This document shows positions 11,001 through 21,226 of a DNA stretch of 64,000 nt, piece after piece. The stretch comes from Fistulifera solaris. Taxonomy: Eukaryota; Bacillariophyta; Bacillariophyceae; Naviculales; Stauroneidaceae. Within the stretch, counting starts at the first letter, position 1. Each line of letters starts with the position of its first letter. The stretch covers positions 744,001 to 808,000 of the forward strand of contig AP026172.1 in NCBI GenBank assembly GCA_030295235.1. The letters are read 5' to 3'. The notes beneath the pieces were generated by a model. That model was not told the origin of the DNA and searched no databases. It saw only the letters and a program-made list of their open reading frames with translations. A program made the position numbers and the translations under genes.

Positions 11001-11411
11001 ATGACATCGATCCAATTTGCGACGCGCCAGGTCTACCGCGAGCTGTTTCATTTGACACGACAGCAGCCCAGTCATCATCCGCTTCTTCAGGAGCTTCGCG
11101 AGAAATTTCGTCGACCTCTTAGCGAGAATGAGACACCAGAACAGAGACTTAGGGAAGCTGAATCGCGTCTCAGTTTCTTACGAATGAAGTCGACCAAATC
11201 ACAGCAACGAGGAACACTAGCGGGTCGATGGGTCTATCGCAACGGAGAGAGACTCGAAGCTGACGCAGAAGGGACGTTTCGTGATAGCAAAGGAAAAGTA
11301 GTTAGCAACTGGGATGGTAAAAATCTAGACCCCGAATCGGTCAAAATGCATCGACAGCAGCTTCGTCGTGCGGGCTTTGTCAATAACGCGCATGCGAAAG
11401 GTTTATTCTAA
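11001..11411 (+). CDS. LYR-motif (complex 1 LYR/FMC1-like) small mitochondrial assembly protein
   Basis: The protein has 136 residues and starts at ATG 11001. The start region reads ATRQVYRELFHLTR, an LYR-type motif (here VYRELF) in the first helix. A second helix follows with LLQELREKFRRP and a third with RLREAESRLSFLR, as in LYR proteins that bind the acyl carrier protein and help assemble respiratory complexes. The C-terminal half is specific to this protein and contains a short beta-rich segment (GRWVYRNGERLEADAEG). The likely place is the mitochondrial matrix. The frame is uninterrupted; the subfamily (FMC1 or another LYRM) cannot be fixed by eye. Confidence 0.55.
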   Translation: MTSIQFATRQVYRELFHLTRQQPSHHPLLQELREKFRRPLSENETPEQRLREAESRLSFLRMKSTKSQQRGTLAGRWVYRNGERLEADAEGTFRDSKGKVVSNWDGKNLDPESVKMHRQQLRRAGFVNNAHAKGLF

Positions 11412-11853
11412 GCAATGTGGATTGTACGAATGGTGTGAAAAGAGGCCCCATTTAAGTACGTGAAACGGTTTCACTGTCAAAAAATATTCCGATCAGGTCT
11501 AACAACACTCTTACTTTAGGAAATTGACTTGGGTGATGGTACTAATGATCAGCAGCAAGTTAAGCATTTAGACTTCGACGTTGTATGCCAAAGAAATCCC
11601 GTGGCGTCCTTACCTACTAAAGAATACATTCTCCAACTACTGCCCTTCGGATCCACCCCCACCTTGATTTGATGTGAAATGGGCAACCAACTGTCGACGC
11701 TCGTTTTGATGATTTCGAAAATTTGAAACTTTTTCGCTATCACCTCATACATCGCCATAATCAATAAAGATACCAGACTCAGCAGCTGATTATTCGCCCT
11801 TTGTGAGGTTAAAAGAAACGCTGTTGGACTCTGGACTGGTGTAAATTCAAGGA
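11412..11853. other. Intergenic, nothing recognised
   Basis: This stretch holds no coding frame with convincing composition and no RNA feature that I can see. Confidence 0.4.
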
Positions 11854-12434
11854 CTACTTTTCGGCTTGGTGTTTGCCTTCTTTGCAGCGTTTAGCGACAC
11901 ATTGAACACCATTAAAGCCGTCCTGATCGTTATTCCCAAAAGCAGCTAGAGGGAGCTGGAACTGGGAACGGTGATCCGAGGAGATAAATCCGTACTTGTT
12001 TCTACGAACATGACGGGCACTGAAGTGGTCAATTCTTTCTCTGTCGATATGCTTTCTCAATTCGAATAGGAAAGAAAAAGGAATTTTCCGGTCCTTGTAA
12101 GTGACATTCTTGGCCTGCTTCTCTGATAGAGATATACGTTTCCTTTATACAGCAGCCTGTCCTATGTTTCGTAACTGCTATCATGTCCTTGGCCACCCTG
12201 ACGCCACCGACCAAAATACTCCACCTCAAACGTTCCTGTCACTCGTTGTGGCTTCTGTTCGTTGTACAGACTTCGGTTCTGAACGAGCCCCCGAAGGCAC
12301 TCGATATCACTCTCTTCTGAATCGACACCAGGCTTGTTGCGCTGCGTGGAGTTCACGTCATCAGCGGGAAAGAGTATATCCGAACTGACGTCGTCGATCG
12401 CATTCGCTCCATAGGCTTCAACATGCGCAACCAT
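11854..12434 (-). CDS. Possible hypothetical protein in offset frames
   Basis: Minus-strand segments at 12434-12162 and 12060-11854 have protein-like composition, for example DVSSDILFPADDVNS and FISSDHRSQFQLPLAAFG, but they are in different frames. The pattern resembles the frame offsets in recognised genes elsewhere in the window. No family is recognised. The segments may be a small gene, the 3' part of the next gene upstream, or chance. Confidence 0.25.
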
Positions 12435-12932
12435 TGCATCTTAAGAGTAGGGATGAATTCAACAGATTTCTTGATTTCATAATAAATGGCAGGACAGTCA
12501 TCACTAAATGTCGGTTGGGCCATGTGTATCTATATGCTCATCTCTGTACCATTGCGCTGAATATAAGAACACCCATTTGGCATTTTTATACGCGTGCAAA
12601 CCCCCAATCCGACTTATCAAGCCGAACCACCTTGGTAACCGCGAAAGTGGTCTGCAAATCTTGACTGGGATCCAAAGCATCGATATCCTCATTTTATCAA
12701 CCTACAGAATTGAAACGACGTTCGTCAACCAACATGGCCTGCGATTCAAGAGGCGAATGACATGTCTCATTGTGTGGTGTTGCCCCAGTATAAAGCCCAT
12801 GACAACAACAATGTCACAGCTAGATTTTTGGCCTCTTGATCAGATCAAACAACGTATCATTGATGAGATTATAAATGTTGAAGACTTATGTAATTAGTAG
12901 CGAATCTAGTCTTAATTGCGACACAATGTTTT
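12435..12932. other. Intergenic or unresolved, nothing recognised
   Basis: Short frames on both strands overlap here without a preferred one. No feature could be supported. Confidence 0.35.
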
Positions 12933-14330
12933 CTAAGATTGCTCGTACCCGAGCCGAGACCGCTTCGTTACCTCTTTTTGCAATTTGATATTTTCAATGG
13001 TCTCAATCTCTTCGCAAAAGGTGATCAATAATTCTTGCCGCTGCTGAAATAGCATCTCTTGTGCTTTTTCGTCACATGTCAGTTGAGGCAACCCTAAAGC
13101 TGATTGTTCATCCAACCCTTGAATAAGCAGAGCTACACTTTCATCGTTTAAATCTTGGTTGCTTGACCTATGGTTTTTTTGGCTAGCCCTCGGAGAAGAA
13201 TAGTTTTCTTTGTATTTAGACGCGACATAGTGCTCGAGCTCATTTCGACCTTGCTTAGGTCAATGTCGTTGATATTAATTGGCCTGGGCTTTCCAACAGG
13301 TCCCATTTTTGGCACGTTGGTGTCTAGTTGTCAAGCTCTTTTTCAGAGCTACTTCCCAGGAAACTTTGAAGAATTCGGGTGATTCAAGATCCGGAAACAC
13401 TTGCTTTAAATTTCTGTGTTGTATTCGAATTCCAGCAGAAGGACCAGGTATTCTGTACATCTGATTTCCTTATCGAGATCATTAACGGGAAGAGATCGAT
13501 CTTCGAAAGACTTCACTAAGCGCAAATTCAAAATATTTCTCTTTTGATAGTGAAATAAAAGAGATCCGACATTTCCTTCGTAACCAATTTCTTATCAGGG
13601 TCTCCAAGAATCTTTGCGTAACAAGGGCATGTACACAGTAATGTGAACGTGTCTTGATAGCCCCAAATGTTCGCATTTGAAAATCCCAAACGTCGGTGAG
13701 CCTTGCCCTTCGTACCCGCTGCGTCCAGTTATGGTTGTTATCGGGTTCATTAAAGAATTTTTCACTAACAGCATGTAAAACAAAAGCTACTTTTCCCGCA
13801 CAGCATTGGGATGGTCTCAGAATGTTTTATTTACTTGCTCAATGGAGACAAAGAATTCGATTGGTTTGCTCATCGACATTACAGCAAGATGATGGATGGT
13901 CTGCTGCAGCTGATGCAAGACAACACTGCGGACGATAAGGTGACTAGCTTGCACTAGTTTCTCGTGGCACATCGCTAGGCTTTGGGAATCAATGGCCTTT
14001 GTCATCTCCCTGGTTCACGGACTTTCCCACAATGATCTCCGGCGTACCATTCTCGGATTTTCCAACAGAATTGGCGGACGTTTCAATATCCCTAGCTGTA
14101 TCTTGTTCAACTTCGTGATTGATTGATCCCTTGCTGTCTCCCTTTTTCTCGGATTCACCTACAGGAATGTCTGGCTTACAATTGGTAATTTCATCACAGG
14201 ACAGCCAATTAAAGCATGTTAGCGATGCACGAGTAGCAGGGGCCTCATCAGGAAACCGAACAGATGGGCGATTCGTTTGATATAAGCTTAAGTCGTAGCC
14301 CTTTCCTATTTTAGATTGCTGTGTATTCAC
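12933..14330 (-). CDS. Unrecognised protein with helical, Glu/Gln-rich C-terminus
   Basis: A chain of minus-strand segments with good protein-like composition runs through this interval in changing frames. The first part is acidic and Ser/Lys-rich (KKGDSKGSINHEVEQD). The middle is helical and hydrophobic (HLIVRSVVLHQLQQTIHHLAVMS, then AFVLHAVSEKFFNEP). The end is Glu/Gln-rich and coiled-coil-like (FQQRQELLITFCEEIETIENIK), stopping just before 12933. At about 13825 the junction behaves like the single-base offsets seen in conserved genes here (an A run). Other junctions are unresolved and could be introns. I do not recognise the family; the start is uncertain. Confidence 0.35.
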
Positions 14331-14833
14331 AAGATGTCTGGCAGTAATGGCAACCGCATTCGATGTAAAGACCGCATCGTAACAAAACGAAATTGTCGGA
14401 CCAAAATGTGGACGCTCTATAGCTTGTCTTTGCAGATCAGCTGCTTAACTTGAGCGAACTCACCAGTCCTTCCAATCTTTCTCCTTGAGTCTTTCTAGCT
14501 TCACGTCTTCAAGAGGCATACGAGACGGAACCACGGCAAAAGGAAAAGATGATTCCACATCAGCGAAGCTAATAGGGATGCAGTCACCTCGCGACTCGCC
14601 TGTGAACCTCGTTTTTCGACAAGATGGCATTCACTGCCAAGCATGTTTCCATGAATGTCGACAATAAATCGCATGCCCGAAGAAACAACTTATCGGAAGG
14701 CGAAAATCGAACAAAAAATCACAGCCAACTACCAATGATCCAAATCGGGAGACACTAACATTCAAACAAGAACATTGCCAGCCAAAAGATTTTTGTTGTC
14801 CGAAGCGCTGGCAATCATGTAAGACATTGCTCT
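14331..14833. other. Intergenic, nothing recognised
   Basis: A plus-strand frame of 60 codons at 14485-14667 and an antisense frame of 71 codons at 14631-14846 lack recognisable features. The stretch separates the ADCK2 stop from the unknown gene. Confidence 0.4.
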
Positions 14834-16603
14834 TCAGGAAGTCCATTGTTTCGTGAAAAATCGCACCAGTCTCTTTTGGGCATGGTCCAACTTTCGTCGG
14901 GCTTCTGATTGAACAACAATTGGTGTTGCGACACTAATGATCGATAATGATGGATCCAATGCTAAAGCTATTCCTTCTTGAACCTTGACAGCAAGTGCAG
15001 CGGAGATGAAGGAAGGGATGACATGGACGTGATGATCAGCCGCAGCTTTGCAGATGTAAGAAATGTAGACACCCAAATTTTGCATCAGATAATTGTCCCT
15101 AGATGTTGCTTTCTCCGTCAGGTCACATATTTTTGGATAAAACCTTCCGCGTCAACAACCCCTTGATTGAAATTGCCATCCACCAGCAGTTCCCCAGCTC
15201 TCTGGCCGTTTCGGCGGATGAAAGCTCCCAAAACACTCACAATTGCTTCGTGGTCGTTATCTGTATACTCTGTAGCAATGCCTGCGTCGAATAGGTAAAA
15301 TTTGGAACCGTCCTTCGCCACAAAAACGTTGCCCGGATGGAGATCACCTTGAATGTGTTGAGATGCGGGTTAGTTGTTTGCACGTAATGAACAAGTATTT
15401 GCAAAAATCGCCTGACTTACCGTGCAGAAAGTTATCAACGAAAATCATTTTGCAAACGGATTGAATGGCCTTTCGACATAGCGTATTCAAATGGATTCGA
15501 TCGTCGCGATTCTGCCTCGCATACTCCAACACTGGAATTCCATCAAGGAGCGTCTCCACGAGCACATTCTTGTCTACGGGAAACTCCGGTACTAGCCCGG
15601 GAAATTCCACTTCGGGAATATGTTCAAAGTTTTTAGCAAATTGTACCAAGTTGGCGCCTTCGACCCGAAGGTCGAGTTGTTTTTTGAGCAACCGTGCGAA
15701 TTCTTCCACCAATGCTCCCCAATCCAGCCACGACGGGCCTTCCATTACCTGTCGCACATAAGCGGCGAAACGCAACAAATCCAGATCAGCATCAATGGTT
15801 TCTTCAACCGTCGGATGAAGTACTTTGACGGCAACGTGTCGTTCTTCCGCGCCATTCTTGGACAGAATTGTCCCACGGTAGACTTGTCCGATACAGCCAC
15901 TTCCCAGGATCTCCCCCAATAGTATTCGCTCTTCCCAATTATCTCCGTAAGCCATTTTCATCAGCTGCTCTGTATGCTTCCAGGAATGTGGTGTGGTGTG
16001 ATCCTGCAATCGGGAACAGACCGCACAAAAGTCGTGCCCAAACAGATCTGGACGTGAACCAGCCCATTGCATCAGTTTGATGACGACTGCACCACTGCGC
16101 TCGGCGCATTGGAGGCAAGTTTCAAAATAAAAGCGCCTTATTTTCATTTTCCATGCAGATTGTGGTTGTTTCGGTTCTTGGGCCCAAAGCAAAAGATCTT
16201 GTGCATCTTGGTGTTTGAGATTTTCTGGACTTTCTTGCGCAATCAGAAAAACAGGATACAGTAGAGCGACAGGCGCTAGAGAAAACATCAAACTGCACAA
16301 TCGCAACAAAACACGAAAGGTTCGTCGTATTTTATCGAATATTCTCCGCACTCGAGAATGGGGTTCTTTCATCACTATCATAGCCGGTTGCATCTCGGGA
16401 AAACAAGAGGCATCTTTGTGCGTACTTTCGCACACCGTCGGCGAAATCCACGGCAGTGCCGCGGTTCCCATCGAATACCCGGTTACACTGAGAATCGAAT
16501 GAATGGAAGAGTGTCGTTTGGGAACAGCTCGGAAGTAAATTGTGCAACGTTTTTGCGTTAGAAAGCGGTCGACCTTCATCAATGAGCGCGAAAATGGCAA
16601 CAT
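14834..16603 (-). CDS. ADCK2: ADCK2-like ABC1/UbiB atypical kinase
   Basis: This is a mitochondrial-type UbiB-family protein of about 560 residues. Kinase-like landmarks follow the ADCK2 order: KLMQWAGSRPDLFG (the KxGQ motif region), a Gly-rich loop GSGCIGQVYRG, a VAIK-type Lys in HVAVKVLHP, and a catalytic NFLHGDLHPGNV split by an intron (15348-15420, 73 nt, GTAAGT...TTCAAG). FDAGIATEY follows as the metal-binding loop. In place of the usual KxGQ glycine the sequence has Met. Family members support coenzyme Q and fatty-acid metabolism. One frame offset near 15123 looks like a missing base, since the protein continues as LTEKATSRDNYL in the next frame. The start is the ATG at 16603; the Met eight codons on is also possible. 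Confidence 0.85.
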
Positions 16604-17101
16604 TATTATAACTCGTTACAGCCGATTGTTCGATCCTGAGTTAAGCCAAAAGATTGTCGTTTCAGCCCTGCATCTCCATGCTTTGGATTTCTCAGAGCCC
16701 AATGGACGCTTTGGGAAGACAGCGATGGCTTGATGAATCCGAATCTTCGAAGTTCGTTCGACTTCAAAAACGAGAGAAAATGGGGTTGAAGCCGTATCGA
16801 ACGTACAATGTCTACGAGTGCCTAAGTCCAAAATTTGTTTGTAACAAATAATGAGTTTTCGCTCTGTTCATCTGTATGAGAAACGGTACCCAGCTTTGAT
16901 AGCAACATATCGTATCAGTACCTGGTACAAGTACTAAATGTCAACAAGAACCACAAGGAACGATCTCTCTTCGCAAAACTTCCCTCCATGCCTAATTTTT
17001 TTTTGTGTTGCGTATCTTTTGCAAAGAATGGTTCGCAGAACTTGAAACAGCAGCCATTTTACTCGCAATAAGCTTTTCTACAACAAACAAACAAACATAC
17101 C
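16604..17101. other. Intergenic between divergent ADCK2 and VOC genes
   Basis: This is a shared upstream region of about 500 nt. It contains the imperfect palindrome TACCTGGTACAAGTA at 16919-16933. Nothing else was recognised. Confidence 0.5.
16919..16933. promoter_or_regulatory. Imperfect palindrome TACCTGGTACAAGTA
   Basis: This 15-nt near-palindrome lies about 170 nt upstream of the VOC gene start, in a divergent promoter. Closely related perfect palindromes lie at 19042 and 32347, also upstream of divergent genes. Function is inferred from placement only. Confidence 0.35.
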
Positions 17102-17581
17102 ATGAGTATTGTTTCTCATCTATCCGTTGGTGCCACCACCGAATCACTTCCTCTCATGATCGACTTTTACGATGCCATTATGAAGGAACTCGGAGCGAAG
17201 CGTAAAATGGTAATTGGGTCCGACATGAAGGAAATTGATCTACAGACATTCCCCAGTATCAACGACAAAGGGGAATGCAATATTATTGCCGTCGCGTACG
17301 GTAAATGTTATCCCGAATTCTGGGTCCAGCCACCCGAAAACAAACAGGCAGCGACGCCCGGCAATGGCTGTCACGTCGCCTTTCAGTGCAAATCGCCGGC
17401 GCAGGTGCAACGAGTCTACGAAACGGCATTGCAGCATGGTGCTACCGACAATGGGAAACCGGGGCCTCGTCCACATTACAGTGACAAGTACTACGGAGCC
17501 TTCTTCATGGATCCGTGTGGCAACAAGTTGGAAGCAGTGTTCTTTGACATGGGAATCTACAATCACTGTGTCGTCTTGTAG
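17102..17581 (+). CDS. VOC-superfamily (glyoxalase/bleomycin-resistance fold) protein
   Basis: The protein has 159 residues and starts at ATG 17102. It has the paired beta-alpha-beta3 layout of the vicinal oxygen chelate fold: an N-terminal SHLSVGATT strand with the first metal-ligand His, FYDAIMKELGAKRKM, then a second module beginning GNGCHVAFQCKS and ending FFMDPCGNKLEAVFFD, which carries the ligand Glu. The pattern fits the lactoylglutathione-lyase-like dioxygenase subfamily, but the substrate cannot be inferred. No targeting leader is visible, so a cytosolic place is likely. The gene is convergent with transaldolase, with about 100 nt between stops. Confidence 0.8.
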   Translation: MSIVSHLSVGATTESLPLMIDFYDAIMKELGAKRKMVIGSDMKEIDLQTFPSINDKGECNIIAVAYGKCYPEFWVQPPENKQAATPGNGCHVAFQCKSPAQVQRVYETALQHGATDNGKPGPRPHYSDKYYGAFFMDPCGNKLEAVFFDMGIYNHCVVL

Positions 17582-17683
17582 TAAGGTGCGAAGAGTGACT
17601 TTTGCATGTTTGCAACATTTGATTACACACAATGAGTTGAGTTAAAGATCTTTGTATTGACTTTTTGCTTTTATTAGTGGTTT

Positions 17684-18829
17684 TTACGATAACTGCATGT
17701 CCTTGACTTTAGCCGTGATAGCTGCTTCCAACTTTTCCGTTTCGGCAATGAATGCACGAATCCCTTCCGCCAATTTGTCGGTACCACAACCATCCATATT
17801 TAGTCGATAACGAAATTCTTGTTCTGTCATTTTCCCTTCCGCCAACAAAGGCACATTTTGTATTCGGGCGGGGTCCAACAGGCGCATGACCGGTTCCTGC
17901 GACAATGCCAATTTCTCTAATAACGGTGCCGGAATCGTCATACGATCCGTGCCCGCCAAAGCCAGGATCTCATCTAATTCATAACCGACTCCTCGAGAGG
18001 GTCTCCAACTGGCGGGCATACAAATGGTATCATGTCCGTGGCATTTAAAATAATTGTACATTTCCTTACACGCGACAACACCTTCATCTTGTTCCGGTGC
18101 CACACCTTCCGTCCGACCCTGTTTGATTTTGTGCCAGTCCAATATACGACCCGGAAATGGAGAAATCAAATGAGCCCCGTATTGGGCACACGCAATGGCT
18201 TGCACGACGGAAAAAATAAGAGTCAAATTGCATTGAATGCCCTCTGCTTCCAAATCGGACGCGGCCAAAATCCCTTCCCACGTGGCCGCTAATTTAATCA
18301 AGACGCGTTCTTTCGGTACCCCTAATTCTTCGTACATGGCAATGATCCGTTTCCCACGTGCGACGGAAGCTTCTCGTTGAAACGAGAGTCGAGGATCGAC
18401 TTCGGTCGAAATATAACCCGGCACAATATCCGCAATGGCTTTGCCCAAATTGACCGCCAATCGATCGATGGCCAGTGTGACAATTTCGGATTTGGATTCG
18501 GCGTGTTGTACAGCGTACTGAACGGCTTGGTCGACCATTTCCGCGTAGACTGGATCACCCGATAAACCCGCTTGGGAAACAAAGAGAGGATTGGTTGTGG
18601 CGTCGGTAATATATCCGGTCTCTGCGTATTCTCGAATCACCTGTAAGTCACCACTATCAATCGATAATGTCGTCATGGAAGCCAATTGTGCCAATTGCGA
18701 TGTTTCCGATACTTGCATCATCTGGAGTGCCGAAGAACGAGATAGCGGTGTTGTGTGATGTACAACGAAGGCCTGTACCGACGAGACGAGAAGAAACAGT
18801 CGAATCGCAAGTGAAGTTATAAATTTCAT
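17684..18829 (-). CDS. TAL: Transaldolase with plastid-type presequence
   Basis: The enzyme moves a dihydroxyacetone unit between sugar phosphates (sedoheptulose-7-phosphate plus glyceraldehyde-3-phosphate to erythrose-4-phosphate plus fructose-6-phosphate). TalB-type landmarks are clear: DATTNPLFVS, the Schiff-base Lys in RVLIKLAATWEGI, GIQCNLTLIFS and SPFPGRILDWHK. The protein starts at the ATG at 18829 with a signal peptide (FITSLAIRLFLLVSSVQA) followed by FVVHHTT, an ASAFAP-like site that predicts import into the plastid. The frame is open further upstream but would mask this leader. A transaldolase in the stroma fits an oxidative pentose-phosphate or Calvin-cycle side branch. The frame is uninterrupted. 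Confidence 0.92.
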   Translation of the reverse strand: MKFITSLAIRLFLLVSSVQAFVVHHTTPLSRSSALQMMQVSETSQLAQLASMTTLSIDSGDLQVIREYAETGYITDATTNPLFVSQAGLSGDPVYAEMVDQAVQYAVQHAESKSEIVTLAIDRLAVNLGKAIADIVPGYISTEVDPRLSFQREASVARGKRIIAMYEELGVPKERVLIKLAATWEGILAASDLEAEGIQCNLTLIFSVVQAIACAQYGAHLISPFPGRILDWHKIKQGRTEGVAPEQDEGVVACKEMYNYFKCHGHDTICMPASWRPSRGVGYELDEILALAGTDRMTIPAPLLEKLALSQEPVMRLLDPARIQNVPLLAEGKMTEQEFRYRLNMDGCGTDKLAEGIRAFIAETEKLEAAITAKVKDMQLS

Positions 18830-19041
18830 GGTGGGAGAAGAGACTCGTCCTGTTGATAGCAATGTTGTCACAAGAAAGAAAAAGTCAACCAAATAAGAAA
18901 CAACAACAACGATAATGCAAAAATCTTCCTGTCGTCCGTTTTCTCATTCATTCATTCGTCATCCGAGAACGTCTGTTTGTGCCCGTTTTCTCCGGGTCGC
19001 CACTGACGTCATCTTGCACGTAAATCTGAAAGCATACCTGG

Positions 19042-19057
19042 TACCTGGTACCAGGTA
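19042..19057. promoter_or_regulatory. Perfect 16-bp palindrome TACCTGGTACCAGGTA
   Basis: The palindrome is exact and lies in the 398-nt region between the divergent transaldolase and LPA1-like genes, both plastid-type. A partial copy of the half-site (TACCTG) directly precedes it at 19035. It could bind a dimeric transcription factor; this is inferred from symmetry and placement. Confidence 0.45.
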
Positions 19058-19227
19058 CGCGAAAAAGTAAAGAGTAAAATAATAGGCTAAATAAGGAGTA
19101 CTACGTAATGATTCATTCACGTTCAACAACCGAAAGGATTAACTTTTCTCATTGTTTGAATTTCTCGGAAAAAAAACGATATTTCCCTTCTTTTGTTTTT
19201 TTTTAATATTGAGCAATCAACAAGTAA

Positions 19228-20320
19228 ATGAGAACGTTGAGCAAACCTCTCGCTTTCCTGTTGCTCGCGTTGCTGACGGCTCATTCATTGGCATTTGCTC
19301 CTTGCGCCACCGATCCGATGGTGCGACGTAATAGCCATCATCAACCACCGACTCCTTTACTACTCCTTTATAATCAACCCAAGAAAAAACCGTACGATGA
19401 GAAATTACGAAAAAGTTACTTTCGGAAAGTATTGCACCGTGGCGAACGATTCGGTTGTTCTTGTATGGATCGTTAGGGAGTGGAGCCTTCGTCGGAGGAT
19501 TTATTCAATTGACGGGATTGTTGGCCGCACTCTCCAAGGGTCAAACGGATATAGACATGAATACGGAGGTAAATATATACATATATATGTATACAGACAT
19601 GTAGGAGATTATCTTCGTTCGGTGACTCACTCCCAAAAAATTTGCTCCTACTATCTGTAGTATTTGAATCTCGGCATTGACTTTGGCGCCGTCGCGTTGT
19701 TTGCCTTCTTATTCAAATGGGATATTGAAAAACAAGGCGAATTGAGTGAAAAAGTCGAGCAAAAATTGGAACTCAAAAAATTGCAAAAAGAAGTTTCGAA
19801 AGGGATGCGCGAACGGGAACAACTCCTGGGGACCTTGCAACTTCAAGTCCAAATTTCGGCGAATGGCGACGTCCGACAGGCCAGTGTCCGAGAATTGCAA
19901 GCCGGAGCACGCCAACATGTCATTCTCGTGGCGGGTCCGAAAAAGGCTTGCAAAGATGCTTTGGTGGGGGCCAATTTGTTAAAGATGGATTTTGCCATGA
20001 GCAATGTGCTCGTGGTGCCGTACGAGACCGATGTGGATGTGGCTGAGTTGCAATCCCGACCAGATGGGAAAGGCTTTGGAGATACTAGTTTACCGATTTA
20101 CGAGAGACAACCGTACGTGGCGCGACCCACGGGGAGTGGTTGGGATGAGTATGTCGCGGCGGAAATGGCGGATGCCGTGCAGCAAAATGGAGAAAAAGCA
20201 CGCGAAGAAGGTATTGCCGTGGTAGTGGCGAGCAATGGAAAAGTCGTTCGACGTGGTGTTGGAAAAGTACCGTGGCGTCAAATGGTGGAAGAACTGGACG
20301 AATCGGTCAAACCTAAATAG
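19228..20320 (+). CDS. LPA1: LPA1-like photosystem II assembly protein
   Basis: The protein begins with a textbook diatom plastid leader: signal peptide (KPLAFLLLALLTAHSLA) followed by FAPCATD. One intron at 19569-19660 (92 nt, GTAAAT...CTGTAG) joins DMNTE to YLNLGIDFG. Before it, a Gly-rich membrane segment (LGSGAFVGGFIQLTGLLAAL) and after it a second membrane segment (IDFGAVALFAFLF) are followed by a coiled stretch and the C-terminal domain (RQHVILVAGPKKACKDAL, SNVLVVPYETDV, QPYVARPTGSGWDEYVAAEM, VASNGKVVRRGVGKVPW). This matches LOW PSII ACCUMULATION 1, which helps D1 assembly in thylakoids. One frame offset near 19455 (short T run) looks like a missing base. Confidence 0.75.
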
Positions 20321-21226
20321 CGTGAACCAGGAGTAGAATTTTTAGGAAGACGCTGTATTGTAGTACCAGAAATGCTAGCCGTGCTGAAATCCTATCGAAT
20401 ACATGAATTCATTCGCAAACACTATTATTTGCAGCGATCATCTTATTTTTTTTCTGAAACGGTGGCTGCATGACTGGCACACGCCGATTGCGATCATTGA
20501 AAACAACAACCTCTCACAACTCCTAAATACAAGTCCGTGTTGGTGAGAACAATCGAAAGAGGAAAAATAAATGTGCATCCAGCTCACATTAAAAAAGAAA
20601 GCGGGTAAAAAAGCAAGCTCTCTGATACATTCCGAGTGAAACATAGGACTTTAGATCACAAAAGTGTGCATTGACTGCACACTCGTGCGAACTACTTTAC
20701 TTTAGCGCTGGTTGGAAAACTTTCTTCCCACTGAATTAGGGAGAAGGCCTAGTAATAGCGCCATGCAAGAAAGAGGTTCAAAAATTCAAATCGAACGTAC
20801 CTGCTTTTGACGACGACGCTAGTACCTGCTACTCCTTCTATCAGCAGAATATCTTGCCGAAAAAGCTTCCAACCACCCGCGCTTCACTTCGCGCTCAGAA
20901 AGCCATTCACCGTGCCGACATGGCAAGCTGCTATTGGCGCTGCTACGCAGTGACCGATTTTTCTAGTTTGGTCAGAGAATGAGACGATCGATCAATCAAA
21001 AGCATAGCAGCCAAGAAAAATTATAAGAAAGAAAAAAAAAATGAAAAACCGCAAAACGGGCGCTCGACGGATGTAGCTTGTCTGTCTTCGACCGTTCATC
21101 TCTAATTTCAAAGCAACACAGTATATCCGGGTTTCCTACTTTAAAAATCCTAGGATAAGGCGCAAATCTAAGGCTCTGGTTAGTTACCGGTACGCCAAAA
21201 TTCTTAGCTTTCGCATCAATTCTACC
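20321..21226. other. Intergenic, no gene seen
   Basis: This is a 900-nt stretch between convergent genes. Only short antisense frames occur (for example 20438-20644), with no recognisable features. No RNA gene or repeat was found by eye. Confidence 0.5.
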
